64,000 nucleotides of DNA from a bacterium (GCA_006226965.1 SBGQ01000043.1:1-64000); one strand, 5' to 3'; shown: positions 27,331 through 38,047, counted from the stretch's first letter. The notes: generated by a model not told the origin, from the letters alone. Translations and numbers: made by a program.

Positions 27331-27936
27331 TTATTTCTCGGTGTTCAGTTGCTTTTCCAGCCATTGCGGAATTATGTTATGATCATCAACTGTATTGACC
27401 GTTTTTTCGAGTAGATATCGGGTAGCTGAGAGGCTTTTTGTCTTTCCATGAGGCACCTCTTTGTGGCAATCCCAACAAAGCCGACTAGTTCGAGCTTCGG
27501 CATGTTCTGCAACAAAAAATTCGGTTTTAGCGTCGGTCACTTGGTCTTGATGACAACGAATACAATTCGACTGAATCACATTTACGGAAGCTTCACGTGC
27601 TTTTATAACCTGAGGCTCACCTCTTGTGGTAAATACATACGAGTGATAAAGCCCGTCCATAGCCTTAAAAGCGTATTTCTTGAATTCAGAATCTTGAGGC
27701 ACATGGCAATCATTACAATGAGCCACTTCTCTGTGTGAGCTGTGTTTCCAGGTTTGATACTGAGGTGTCATAACATGACAGTTAATACAAGCTTTCGGGT
27801 CGTCGGTCATGTAAGAAACAGCATTTGAAATGATAGCTGTATAAAGCCCGATAGATACAAAAGCTGTTAATAATGCAATTACTGGAAGTCGCCAACTTGG
27901 TGGAGGTGAGAGAAATTGCCAAACTTTTTTGATCAC
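27331..27936 (-). CDS. nrfH: NrfH-type tetrahaem quinol dehydrogenase
   Basis: A 201-residue NapC/NirT/NrfH protein. One N-terminal membrane helix (about 17-38) is followed by four CXXCH sites: 50-54, 74-78, 125-129 and 154-158. It oxidises menaquinol and passes electrons to NrfA. The start codon is GTG with a strong ribosome site (CAGGAGGATTACC) directly before it, unusual for this window where Shine-Dalgarno sequences are mostly weak. First gene of the nrf run; a candidate -7 element and a near-palindrome lie about 25-40 bp upstream. Confidence 0.95.
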   Translation of the reverse strand: MIKKVWQFLSPPPSWRLPVIALLTAFVSIGLYTAIISNAVSYMTDDPKACINCHVMTPQYQTWKHSSHREVAHCNDCHVPQDSEFKKYAFKAMDGLYHSYVFTTRGEPQVIKAREASVNVIQSNCIRCHQDQVTDAKTEFFVAEHAEARTSRLCWDCHKEVPHGKTKSLSATRYLLEKTVNTVDDHNIIPQWLEKQLNTEK

Positions 27937-27958
27937 GGTAATCCTCCTGAAAATTCAT

Positions 27959-27976
27959 TGTAACAAAAGTAACAAA
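27959..27976 (-). promoter_or_regulatory. Candidate nrfH promoter and near-palindrome
   Basis: TTGTAAC-AAAA-GTAACAA is an imperfect dyad (6 of 7 arm positions pair). On the minus strand it contains TACTTTTG (27964-27971), a TAnnTTTG match, about 27 bp before the GTG. TTGT-AC / GT-ACAA dyads are typical of CRP/FNR-family sites, including HcpR-like regulators of nitrogen oxide genes in Bacteroidota. Overlap of operator and -7 element would imply repression or a chance match. Confidence 0.35.
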
Positions 27977-28300
27977 ACAACAAATAAGAATAAAGAGTCT
28001 TATTTATTGTTTTTCAAAAAAATCATTCATCTGATTCAAAAACGTCATTTTAGGGTAGCTTTGCAAGACATTGCCTTAAATTTAGATTGAGTTTAGATAG
28101 TACAGAATAGATAGAGAACTACACTACTAAGAAGTTTTAACATCTCACGATTGTTGAACCCGTGCTCATTTTTTTGAACCTATTTTTGGCGCCAAATACG
28201 TTTAGCAGGGTTTCACATGGAAAAAAAAGTTCATTATTACAGAAAATGACTGTTTGAATGGCTTCAAACATTACGTAATCCTTTTTATGAGATAAAAGAC
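27977..28300. other. Intergenic region upstream of nrfH
   Basis: About 320 bp between the nrfH promoter area and the end of the L,D-transpeptidase gene. It contains a perfect 20-bp inverted repeat at 28251-28270, described separately, and otherwise AT-rich sequence with no gene I can support. Confidence 0.45.
28251..28270. promoter_or_regulatory. Perfect inverted repeat TGTTTGAA-TGGC-TTCAAACA
   Basis: Eight-base perfect arms around four bases. It contains TTGA-N6-TCAA, the half-site layout of FNR/CRP-family operators, but lies ~315 bp from nrfH and 31 bp past the L,D-transpeptidase stop. As RNA on the minus strand it would be a hairpin without an adjacent T tract. Either reading is uncertain. 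Confidence 0.4.
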
Positions 28301-29050
28301 TTAGGGCAAATCCCAAATGGGTTTCATTAATTTGTAATCGGCTTGGGTAAGCAACACAAAAACAGGGTCTCGTTGCACACTCAACCATTGAATGATTTGC
28401 GTCAACTTTTCGGGTTCCATGGCAGTACATCCAGCTGTTGAAGATTCCGGACCCGACCAATTATGCAGGAAAATGCAAGAACCGCCGCCTTTAATAATCG
28501 GATTTTCGTTGTGTTTTATAATTAAACCTTGCTCATAATACACTCCCATTTCACGCATTTTTTCAGAACTCTTCCAATCCATTTTTTCGTCACCGGGTAA
28601 TTCAACCGCTTTTAAAATCTGGTTATAATGATTGGAAGTTTTGTCATCTACACATTCTGTTAAGGCTTCGAGCAATAGATACGGCATATTTATGGAGTCG
28701 TTTGGAGCATAACCGAACACTTCGCCCACTTCAAACGCACCGGCCGGACTCCTTCCGTCACCTTCTTTTTTGATTCCCATTCCCGGCATTTCTTTTTCCT
28801 GATGAAGTCCTTTTCCCCAAGCCAACCCTCGTTTACCGATAACAATTGGAATCTTATGTTCAATTTCTTTCCACGCCGATTGCACCGTTTCTCGTTCATA
28901 GCTTGATAAATAGCCGGTTGTTCCATTTACCGAATCGGCGATAGCAACTAATAATTGCAAACTATCCGCCGGAATCGGTGATTTTGGAGCTGAACAAGAA
29001 ATCAAAAACAAAACTGAGGCAAGTAATCCGAAAACAAAACGAGGCATCAT
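28301..29050 (-). CDS. L,D-transpeptidase (YkuD) domain lipoprotein
   Basis: The YkuD signature is complete: GDGRSPAGAFEVG early in the domain and IFLHNW ... SSTAGCTAM with the catalytic His and Cys (Cys 208 counted from the chosen start). Such enzymes form or remodel 3-3 cross-links in peptidoglycan or attach proteins to it. The N-terminus from the ATG at 29050 (MMPRFVFGLLASVLFLISC) is a lipoprotein signal. An in-frame ATG 54 bp further upstream would spoil it, so I prefer the shorter form. It stands alone between the nrf block and the second T9SS cargo gene. Confidence 0.82.
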   Translation of the reverse strand: MMPRFVFGLLASVLFLISCSAPKSPIPADSLQLLVAIADSVNGTTGYLSSYERETVQSAWKEIEHKIPIVIGKRGLAWGKGLHQEKEMPGMGIKKEGDGRSPAGAFEVGEVFGYAPNDSINMPYLLLEALTECVDDKTSNHYNQILKAVELPGDEKMDWKSSEKMREMGVYYEQGLIIKHNENPIIKGGGSCIFLHNWSGPESSTAGCTAMEPEKLTQIIQWLSVQRDPVFVLLTQADYKLMKPIWDLP

Positions 29051-29118
29051 GATATTTTTTGGTTGATACGATGCCACAGTATAACCATTACCCTTCATTT
29101 TCAAAAAACTAATACAAA

Positions 29119-29146
29119 CAAAAAAGGCGCCAATCCGACGCCTTTA
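29119..29146 (-). terminator. Intrinsic terminator after second T9SS cargo gene
   Basis: AAAGGCG and CGCCTTT pair around a nine-base loop; on the minus strand the stem is followed by TTTTTTGTTTG. It lies just past the stop codon at 29164. Confidence 0.8.
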
Positions 29147-29163
29147 CTTGATTTAAAATCCGA

Positions 29164-30528
29164 TTATTTTATCAAACTCATTCGTTTTGAAACCGAACCG
29201 TTTGGTGTAGAAATCGTGTAGATATACACTCCGGAACTTAATCGGGAAGCATCAAACTGAACAGCATGTAAACCACTAGGCATCGCGCCATTCACCAATG
29301 TAGCTACTTTTTGCCCTAAAACGGTATATACACTCAGGTTTACATCACTTTGTTGATTCAATGTAAATTGAATCCTTGTTGTAGGATTAAACGGATTAGG
29401 GAAATTTTGCTTCAACTCGAATCCTTGCACGATTTCTTTATCGGATTCCACTGAAGTGGCAAATTCAGATTTATCGATGTAGTACAATCCGTTGTTTTCG
29501 TTGTACACGCCGCCTACACTAGCAAAAAGTCGATTCACCGATACAAACAAACTGCTGATATTCAAGCCTTTCAAACCGACTAATTCCCATGTCTCACCAT
29601 TTGCTGATTTCCAGACGCCGCCATCAAAACCGCCATTAAAGGTTGTATTTGTATTTAAACCAACATAAAAATACTCATCATCAGCGGCCATTGCCGTAAT
29701 TCCGGGTTTGTAGATAACTCCGCTTTCAAGAACATTCGTAACTATAGTTTCAGTGAATGAATCGCCTCTGTTTGTTGATTTCCAAAAACCAAAATCGAAA
29801 CGTCCGCCGCCTGTTCCCGCAGCTAAAATCGTATCGCCTCGTCTGGCAAATTTATTTTTTATGGAATTCACATTGGTTCTGGTATACGTAACGCCTTTAT
29901 CATCCGAAACATAAAATCCGTCCGAAGCCGAGAGATAAACGCGCGTTGCATCCGTTTCAAGCTGAACCACATTCGGTGCGCCGTTTGCTTCATTGGCATC
30001 CAAACCTTGGGTAATCAATTCCCAACTTCCGTCGCCTTCTTTTCGATAAATACCTGTACCGCCGTCGTTAGTATCATCTGCCGTACCAGCCAATACCACA
30101 TTATCGATTTCAGCAAAAAAGCGTCCTCGATTTTCATCATTAGTTGAAGCAAGCGAGGTTTGATTTGTCCACGTTTTACCTGCATCGTAGGAAAAACTTA
30201 CAATTCTACGTTGTGCAAGTGCCAAAAACGTATCCGAACCATACAAACCTGCCGGAGAATCTGTCTCAATAGCCGTGTTCGTTAATCCACTGTTTGGAAC
30301 CAGTTCTTCCCAAGTAGAACCTTCATCAACAGAAAAATAAACTTTCATTCCGTCATCATTAAATCCGCTGAGAATGGCTGTAGTTGTAAACAAGGTGTCT
30401 TTACTTTCCACAACTCCTAAATAACCCAAATAAAAATTCGCTGATGGATTTTCTGCTTTTGTGAATTGTGCAAATGTATTGCCCAAAGGCAACAAACTTA
30501 GTAAGGCAATGGTAGCTGATTTTAACAT
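29164..30528 (-). CDS. Secreted T9SS cargo protein with BNR/sortilin-like repeats
   Basis: A 454-residue exported protein: signal peptide MLKSATIALLSLLPLGNTFAQ, then repeated Asp-box-like units (YFSVDEGSTWEEL, SFSYDAGKTWTNQ, YVSDDKGVTYTRT, WKSTNRGDSFTE, WKSANGETWELVG) forming a BNR/sortilin-type propeller. From residue 375 the T9SS type A sorting domain NFPNPFNPTTRIQFTL runs to KRMSLIK. It resembles surface proteins of unknown binding function. It is divergent from the second propeller kinase gene (126 bp between the starts), which may share regulation. Confidence 0.85.
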   Translation of the reverse strand: MLKSATIALLSLLPLGNTFAQFTKAENPSANFYLGYLGVVESKDTLFTTTAILSGFNDDGMKVYFSVDEGSTWEELVPNSGLTNTAIETDSPAGLYGSDTFLALAQRRIVSFSYDAGKTWTNQTSLASTNDENRGRFFAEIDNVVLAGTADDTNDGGTGIYRKEGDGSWELITQGLDANEANGAPNVVQLETDATRVYLSASDGFYVSDDKGVTYTRTNVNSIKNKFARRGDTILAAGTGGGRFDFGFWKSTNRGDSFTETIVTNVLESGVIYKPGITAMAADDEYFYVGLNTNTTFNGGFDGGVWKSANGETWELVGLKGLNISSLFVSVNRLFASVGGVYNENNGLYYIDKSEFATSVESDKEIVQGFELKQNFPNPFNPTTRIQFTLNQQSDVNLSVYTVLGQKVATLVNGAMPSGLHAVQFDASRLSSGVYIYTISTPNGSVSKRMSLIK

Positions 30529-30654
30529 GTTATCTCTTTTTTGTACTAGTTTAAACCAAACTACAAGTATGCTTTTCCATCAACCATTACTCATTTGTAG
30601 TATTTTGAAACGATTCTAGGATTAAGTTTCTAGGTTTTAGCGAACAACTCTATA

Positions 30655-33600
30655 TTGACACTAAAAACAAGCGTGTTATTCCTTTTCTCTTTTTTACTGA
30701 GTTTTTTTCAGGTGATGACCTTGCCAAAAACAACTTCCGTTCCGTTGTATTTCAGACATTTTTCAGATTCTGAAATTCCGAATAACACTGTTTTTGATGT
30801 TCATCAAGATGATGACGGTTTTATATGGATTGCCACTCAAGATGGGTTCGCACGATTCGAAGGCACAAAATTTCGCTTTTTTCGGCATTCCAGAAACGAT
30901 AAAACCAGTTTACACGACAATATTTGTTACAGTATCACCACTTCTGAGAACAAACTTTGGGTGAGCACCCAAACCGGAGTTGCCGTGTTCAACAAACAAA
31001 CTATGCAGCAAATCGATACGCTTTTTACTCATCAAACATTTTCGGTTTTGCGCGCCAGTCAACATCACATATTTGCAATTAATGGAGACCAATTTCTCAT
31101 TTGGGATGAAAATGGTGAGCGTGTCGATTCAGCGGATATTGAAGCAACAAGCGGATTTCATCCAAAAAATGCAGCTTTCTTTACCAACAACAACACACTG
31201 ATTCAAAAACAGCATTCGCAGCTTTCAACATTTACGTTTTCTCCGTTTGATGGCATTGTGAAGCGCTCTTATTCACTTCCTGAGAATTTCCTACTTGCTG
31301 ATGTTTTCGGTTTTTTAAACGACTCAACCTTGTTGCTTAGGAAACAGGATACTGTTTTTTCTATCGGCATTCTAGATTCTGCACAAGTTGAAATTCGCAA
31401 ACTGGTAACCGTTTCAGGTTTGAGTACTATGGAACGTTTACATTCCTATGGCTTCGTTTTGCCAAACGGTAATTTTTGGGCGTTAAGCATGAATTCCGTG
31501 CTTTTTTTCCAAAAAACAGATTCTGGAAATTTTATCTGTATTCCTGTTCGCGACGGTTTATCTGATCACAAAAAAAACCAAGCTCATTCGATTACATTTG
31601 GCTTAAACGATGCGCAACAACGGCTTTGGATTGCCGACCAATACAACGGACTTTCTCTGCTCGATGCTCGTCAGTTGGCGTTCAAAAATCTCACTAAAGA
31701 GACCTTTCATCAATCGCAAGATGAGAATCTGATTGCCTGGGCTTTTGCATTCAATGATGAACAAACCTCTGCACTTATTGCTGCAAGCGGATACCTTTTT
31801 CACTTGGAATTTTCTAAACCGTTTTCTGAAATCGGAGCTTGGGATTTAATCCAACCTTTCATCAAAACAATCAAAAAAATTACATCGCCTGACTTAAACG
31901 GCCATAATAACGACGTTGCTTTCAGAAACGGGAAATTTTATATCAATGCGTTTAAAACGGGAATTATTGAATACAATCCGAATACACATCACATCAAAAA
32001 AATAGTTCCTCAAACGCCTGAGCGACGCTTGTATTCCGTAACGGCAATCAACGAAAATTTGGTCTGGTCTGGTTTTAAACGAGTTCTCATTCAACATCCG
32101 GACAACACGGTCGAACCTTTGGATTCCGTTTTTTTTGCAGATGCAAGTATTATTTACAATACCACGTTTAACGAATCCAAACATGAATGGGTAATCTCCG
32201 AATTCAACAGCGTTTTAAGTTATTCGTTAGAATCGAACACGTTCAAAACCATTTTAAATGCGAAAGAAAAGAAAAAACGATTCGCAACAACCGCCATTAT
32301 GAACGCTTTCGGAAAGGGTGAAACCTACTGGATTTCAACGTTTGGGCAAGGTGTGTTAAAAATCACACCCAATGATACACTTACCTTTTCAATCGAAAAC
32401 GGACTTGAAAACGCCTCGATTTACAACATCGTAGAAAGTACAGATAAGCGATTATGGATTTCAACCAATCGCGGACTTCATGTTTCTGATTCCGATTTTT
32501 CGAAACTCATTCTTTTGAATGATGATTTAGGATTTCCAAATTCCATTGCCAATCAAAACGGAACGGAATATCACAAAAACGGTTTATTATCGGTTGCCGG
32601 CTCTGAAGGTGTGTCTATTATCAACACAATAAATTTTGATGAATTTGGCGTTTTCGTAGAACATCCAAAGCTTTTAGAACTCAGAATCTCCACTAAACTA
32701 AATCAGGTGAATGTCTATTATGAAGATACATTCCGTTCGTTTCCTCAATCCGACCTGGTTCGCTTTTCGTTAGGAATTTCAGATTTTACGCAGCACAATT
32801 TCCCGACTTTTTATCGCATTCATCCTGATTCAAGTTGGCAAGCTATTCCCGAACTTCCCGCTGAAATTTCTTTTACACAGTTACAAGCCGGTAATTATAC
32901 CTTGGAATCTGCTTTTGTAAATCCGTATAACTTTCAGTTTCAGACGCAAAAACTCGCCGAATTTTCCATCTTTATTCCATTTTGGGAGCGCTGGCAAACT
33001 CGACTTTTTCTAATTGTATTGGTACTAATTCTCGCAGCAATTCTTATTCAAAAACGAGTGAGCCGATATTATCACAAAAAGTTAATTGCTTTAGAAAAAG
33101 AACAACATGTATTCAGAGAACGAGAACACCTTTCGCGAGATTTACACGATTCCATCGGCACGCAACTTAGCTTAATTATTCGCCAGTTAACGGCTGCATC
33201 AAAAGAAAAAGACACGCTCAATAAAGTGTTTTCCGCCAAACAATTAGCTCAGTTTTCACTAGACCAATTGAGGGAAACAATTTGGGCTTTAAAGTCGGAA
33301 GAAATCCATTTGGATGAATACGTTTCAAGAATAGAAAACCTAAGTAAACGTTTAATTCTTCAGACCGGAATACACTTAGAATTTTTCATCGATTTAAAAT
33401 CGAATCCGAAAATCAGCCCGATTCAACTCATTCAATCTCAACGCATTCTGGAAGAATCCCTAACGAATGCCATTAAGTATAGCGAATCAAAAAAAATTCA
33501 TATTTCGCTTTCATCTGACCAATACAATTGGAAATTATCAATCACAGATTTTGGCAAAGGTTTTGTTTTCGATCAACAAACTGCGCGACATCATTACGGC

Positions 33601-33708
33601 TTAAAACATATTCAGGAACGTGCGCGGGAAATTCAGGGAACTTTACACATAGAAACGGAAATCGGGAAAGGAACGGAAATCTCACTCCGCTTGCCGATTC
33701 GCTCTTAA
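30655..33708 (+). CDS. Two-component sensor: propeller, Y_Y_Y and HisKA_3 kinase
   Basis: A 1017-residue sensor. I take the TTG at 30655 as start because it alone gives a signal peptide (MTLKTSVLFLFSFLLSFF); the first ATG, at 30715, would lose it. Two-component propeller blades (NTVFDVHQDDDGFIWIATQDGFARF and related) fill the periplasmic part, then a Y_Y_Y domain, a membrane helix (about 783-800) and a HisKA_3 kinase with H831 (RDLHDSIG). The ATPase ends with DFGKGF and GKGTEISLRLP. HisKA_3 kinases pair with NarL-type regulators; one lies 1.1 kb downstream, separated by a gene on the other strand. Confidence 0.87.
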   Translation: MTLKTSVLFLFSFLLSFFQVMTLPKTTSVPLYFRHFSDSEIPNNTVFDVHQDDDGFIWIATQDGFARFEGTKFRFFRHSRNDKTSLHDNICYSITTSENKLWVSTQTGVAVFNKQTMQQIDTLFTHQTFSVLRASQHHIFAINGDQFLIWDENGERVDSADIEATSGFHPKNAAFFTNNNTLIQKQHSQLSTFTFSPFDGIVKRSYSLPENFLLADVFGFLNDSTLLLRKQDTVFSIGILDSAQVEIRKLVTVSGLSTMERLHSYGFVLPNGNFWALSMNSVLFFQKTDSGNFICIPVRDGLSDHKKNQAHSITFGLNDAQQRLWIADQYNGLSLLDARQLAFKNLTKETFHQSQDENLIAWAFAFNDEQTSALIAASGYLFHLEFSKPFSEIGAWDLIQPFIKTIKKITSPDLNGHNNDVAFRNGKFYINAFKTGIIEYNPNTHHIKKIVPQTPERRLYSVTAINENLVWSGFKRVLIQHPDNTVEPLDSVFFADASIIYNTTFNESKHEWVISEFNSVLSYSLESNTFKTILNAKEKKKRFATTAIMNAFGKGETYWISTFGQGVLKITPNDTLTFSIENGLENASIYNIVESTDKRLWISTNRGLHVSDSDFSKLILLNDDLGFPNSIANQNGTEYHKNGLLSVAGSEGVSIINTINFDEFGVFVEHPKLLELRISTKLNQVNVYYEDTFRSFPQSDLVRFSLGISDFTQHNFPTFYRIHPDSSWQAIPELPAEISFTQLQAGNYTLESAFVNPYNFQFQTQKLAEFSIFIPFWERWQTRLFLIVLVLILAAILIQKRVSRYYHKKLIALEKEQHVFREREHLSRDLHDSIGTQLSLIIRQLTAASKEKDTLNKVFSAKQLAQFSLDQLRETIWALKSEEIHLDEYVSRIENLSKRLILQTGIHLEFFIDLKSNPKISPIQLIQSQRILEESLTNAIKYSESKKIHISLSSDQYNWKLSITDFGKGFVFDQQTARHHYGLKHIQERAREIQGTLHIETEIGKGTEISLRLPIRS

Positions 33709-33824
33709 AAGTTGAATCATTTTTTTTAACTGTTTCCTCATTTAAAATCAATCGAATTAGTAATCAGGTTCTGTTCATATCAAACCATTTTATTCGTTTT
33801 CTGCCGATTCGTTCATAATAGTTG
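33693..33824. repeat. 22-bp imperfect direct repeat at the kinase 3' end
   Basis: GCCGATTCG-TC-TAA-AGTTG occurs at 33693-33714, covering the kinase stop codon, and again at 33803-33824, with 19 of 22 positions equal. No longer homology surrounds the copies. It might be the trace of a small duplication or chance. Confidence 0.35.
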
Positions 33825-33915
33825 CACTTGTTTTCGCTACTACTTTTACTTGATACAGTATTCGGATTTATCATTCAGGTATCTACCGTTAACTCTAAAA
33901 AACTGGCAACCCTTT

Positions 33916-34752
33916 TCATTCGTTTTCAGTCGTATAAATCGGTTTTAAAATCACTCCTTCATTGCTCAATAAATTGCTCCATTTTGGTGATTTCAGCACT
34001 TCTCGAATACTCATTGCTTCACCGTTCACAAAAACAATAGTACTTACCAATCGAATTCCGTGACTGTAATCGGCATACGAACTTCCGTGTCCATTATACA
34101 CGGGTTGAATCGGTTTTCCGTCCAATTTGTGCCATCCGTAAATCACAACCGGACTCGGAACATTCGTTTTTAAGTTTTCAACCATTCGATTCGAAATAAT
34201 CACGTCTTTTTTGTGTCCGGCTGTTAACCTTCCCAATGGAAATCGTTCCGTAAATGGTGCTCTTTGCTCTAAAACCGAATCCTGATGTTGTAAAAAAACG
34301 GAAACGCTTGTCATAGAATCCGAGGGTGGAATTGGTTGAGGTCTCAATTTCACAGCTGCTTGCTCGTACAAGTTATCAACCATAAATGTGGTCGGCAAAC
34401 TCATATCTAATGCTGTTGCAATTTTTTGAGCAGTAATAGGAGTGAGTGGTACATATATAAAATCACCATTTTTCCCGAGACACAAATAATCAGGCGTTAC
34501 ATAGAATACAACCTCAACCGAATCTTGTTTGATGGAAATCGGAACGAGTTTTCGAAGAAAATCGGGCACATTTCCTTTTATGAATTCATCAAAAATAACC
34601 GCTTCTCTTTCTTCACGAGGCAAAAACGAAATCTTTTCAGCTAAAGCTGAACCGGTAAGAAACCCTTCCTGCCGTATAGGCACATCCAGTTGTTGAGCCG
34701 AAACCGAAGCGCTCCATAAAAACATCCATAAAACAATGATATTCCATTTCAT
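33916..34752 (-). CDS. Exported protein of unknown function
   Basis: A 278-residue protein with signal peptide MKWNIIVLWMFLWSASVSAQ and no lipobox. The mature part contains VEVVFYVTPDYLCLGKNGDF, PLTPITAQKIATAL and a C-terminal block GWHKLDGKPIQPVYNGHGSS then YADYSHGIRLV, whose His, Asp and Tyr residues look conserved-type and could form an active site. I recall similar unassigned proteins in diverse bacteria but no function. It sits on the opposite strand between the HisKA_3 kinase and the NarL regulator genes, with 71 bp between its ATG and that of the regulator. Confidence 0.7.
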   Translation of the reverse strand: MKWNIIVLWMFLWSASVSAQQLDVPIRQEGFLTGSALAEKISFLPREEREAVIFDEFIKGNVPDFLRKLVPISIKQDSVEVVFYVTPDYLCLGKNGDFIYVPLTPITAQKIATALDMSLPTTFMVDNLYEQAAVKLRPQPIPPSDSMTSVSVFLQHQDSVLEQRAPFTERFPLGRLTAGHKKDVIISNRMVENLKTNVPSPVVIYGWHKLDGKPIQPVYNGHGSSYADYSHGIRLVSTIVFVNGEAMSIREVLKSPKWSNLLSNEGVILKPIYTTENE

Positions 34753-34823
34753 GCTTGCAATTTACTTGAAATAACGCATTTGAATTATTGTGATATGCTC
34801 CGAATATCTCCATATTCCTGTTT

Positions 34824-35477
34824 ATGATTCAGTTAGCATTAGTTGAGGATAACAGCAGCCAGATAAAATCGTTAATTGACGAGTTTTCAAGTATTGATTT
34901 CATTGAATTGGGGATTTGCTCGATGAGCGGTGAAGAGTTTTTAATCGAACTTTCCAACAGCACCGAACTCCCCGATTTTGCGTTGGTTGATGTAGAAATG
35001 CCGGGTATGAACGGCATCGAAACCGTTATCAAAATAAAAGAACGTTTCCCGTCGATTACCTGCATCATGTTTTCTGTTTTGGATGATGAACTCACCTTGT
35101 ATAATGCCATTCAGGCCGGTGCATCAGGATACTTTCTCAAAGAAGATGATATCGAACAAATTAGTCAGCATTTAAAACAAGTGAAGGAATTCGGAGCCTT
35201 ACCGTTTACACCGCGAATGGCGCTCAAAGCTTTAGAACTCATCAAAAAAGCAACACCACCACCATCAGAAAACGCCGATTCTATCCTTTCTCAGCGCGAA
35301 TTAGAGATTTTGCAGCTTTTATCGGAAGGCCATAACGCGCAAACGATTGCCGAGAAATTATTTGTCAGTTTTCACACCGTTCGCAAACATATGATGAACA
35401 TTTACACGAAGTTGGAAGTGAATTCAAAAACGGAGGCCATTAAAATCGGACTCAAAAACAGTTGGTTACGATTATAA
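34824..35477 (+). CDS. NarL/LuxR-family response regulator
   Basis: A 217-residue regulator. The receiver domain has VEDN for the acidic pocket, D56 (ALVDVEMPGM) as phospho-acceptor, a serine in FSVLDD and the lysine in YFLKEDD. The C-terminal HTH is LuxR-type: LSQRELEILQLLSEGHNAQTI then FVSFHTVRKHMMNIYTKL. It is the natural partner of the HisKA_3 propeller kinase at 30655-33708 although an opposite-strand gene lies between them. Its target genes are unknown; the neighbouring T9SS cargo gene is a candidate. Confidence 0.92.
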   Translation: MIQLALVEDNSSQIKSLIDEFSSIDFIELGICSMSGEEFLIELSNSTELPDFALVDVEMPGMNGIETVIKIKERFPSITCIMFSVLDDELTLYNAIQAGASGYFLKEDDIEQISQHLKQVKEFGALPFTPRMALKALELIKKATPPPSENADSILSQRELEILQLLSEGHNAQTIAEKLFVSFHTVRKHMMNIYTKLEVNSKTEAIKIGLKNSWLRL

Positions 35478-37172
<1,695 letters not shown>

Positions 37173-37178
37173 TTTCTT

Positions 37179-37209
37179 AAGGCTGGTGATTAACATCAGC
37201 CTTTTTTTT
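37179..37209 (+). terminator. Intrinsic terminator after the ABC-F gene
   Basis: AAGGCTGGTG and CATCAGCCTT pair (one G-U) around ATTAA, followed by eight T's, seven bases past the stop codon. Confidence 0.9.
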
Positions 37210-37246
37210 GCTTGAATTTCATCATAATTCCCCTTACCTCTATAAG

Positions 37247-37636
37247 ATGAAAATTTGGAGTTTCATACTAACAGTTAGCCTTACCCTTTTTGCAGCGCTT
37301 ACCTTTTTTCTATCCGTGTCTATAATTTTTGATTGGAATGGATTACGAGAAGCTCAAGGCAACTTTGTTTGGGCTATTATCTGGCTAAATCTCATTTGTT
37401 CGATTATTTATTTTGGAAGTGCATTCTTTATTGCAAAAAACAATCCTTTATCCGTCAATCTTCTTCGAATATCACTTTATATGATAGCTTCGGGTAGCGT
37501 TTATTTAAGTATTCATATACTAAATGGCGGACTTTATGAATCCAAAACAATTGGTGCTCTTGTGTTTAGATTCCTTGTTTCACTCATTTTTTTCTTATTA
37601 GTAAAAAGATTTTTCCGTAGGAAAGAAGCTGTTTAA
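37247..37636 (+). CDS. Small integral membrane protein, unknown function
   Basis: A 129-residue protein with four predicted membrane helices (about 4-26, 42-62, 73-93, 101-120) and a basic C-terminus (KRFFRRKEAV). I chose the ATG at 37247; an upstream TTG would start inside the terminator tail. No family recognised. It lies 5 bp before the truncated haemoglobin gene, so the two are probably co-transcribed, and it may be a partner in NO or O2 handling, which is only inferred from position. Confidence 0.6.
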   Translation: MKIWSFILTVSLTLFAALTFFLSVSIIFDWNGLREAQGNFVWAIIWLNLICSIIYFGSAFFIAKNNPLSVNLLRISLYMIASGSVYLSIHILNGGLYESKTIGALVFRFLVSLIFFLLVKRFFRRKEAV

Positions 37637-37641
37637 TCTAT

Positions 37642-38031
37642 ATGCACGAGTTCAATAAATCAGATATCCTAACTGAAGAAGATTGCAAACGCTTAGTCTA
37701 TACATTTTATGACAGCCTTCAAAAAAATGAACGTTTGGGATATATCTTCAACCAAAAAGCAAACATTGAATGGGATTTACATTTGCCTAAAATGGTTGAT
37801 TTTTGGTCAAACATCTTGTTTCAAACCGGTAGATATAAAGGAAATCCTTATCAAGCGCATCTCCATTTAACAATACAGGAATCGGATTTTGAAGAATGGA
37901 TTACCATATTTAAAACTACAGTTGATTCAAACTTTGCTGGCTCCAATGCTGAACGCGCCAAAGGAATTGCGGATAATGTTGCCGCAATGTTTATATCCAG
38001 AATGAAAATGGATGGGCATTTACCTTTTTAA
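37642..38031 (+). CDS. Group III truncated haemoglobin
   Basis: A 129-residue truncated globin of group III type: LVYTFYDSLQKNERLGYIFN, LPKMVDFWSNILFQTGRYKGNPYQAHLHL and the C-terminal AMFISRM. The proximal haem His should be H73 or H75 in the HLHL segment. Group III globins (e.g. Campylobacter Ctb) bind O2 and NO and are linked with nitrosative stress. It sits between a small membrane protein and a 59-residue protein, upstream of an Rrf2-type regulator and the nos cluster, which supports a role in NO handling. Confidence 0.87.
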   Translation: MHEFNKSDILTEEDCKRLVYTFYDSLQKNERLGYIFNQKANIEWDLHLPKMVDFWSNILFQTGRYKGNPYQAHLHLTIQESDFEEWITIFKTTVDSNFAGSNAERAKGIADNVAAMFISRMKMDGHLPF

Positions 38032-38047
38032 GGTTGAAAGGATACAC

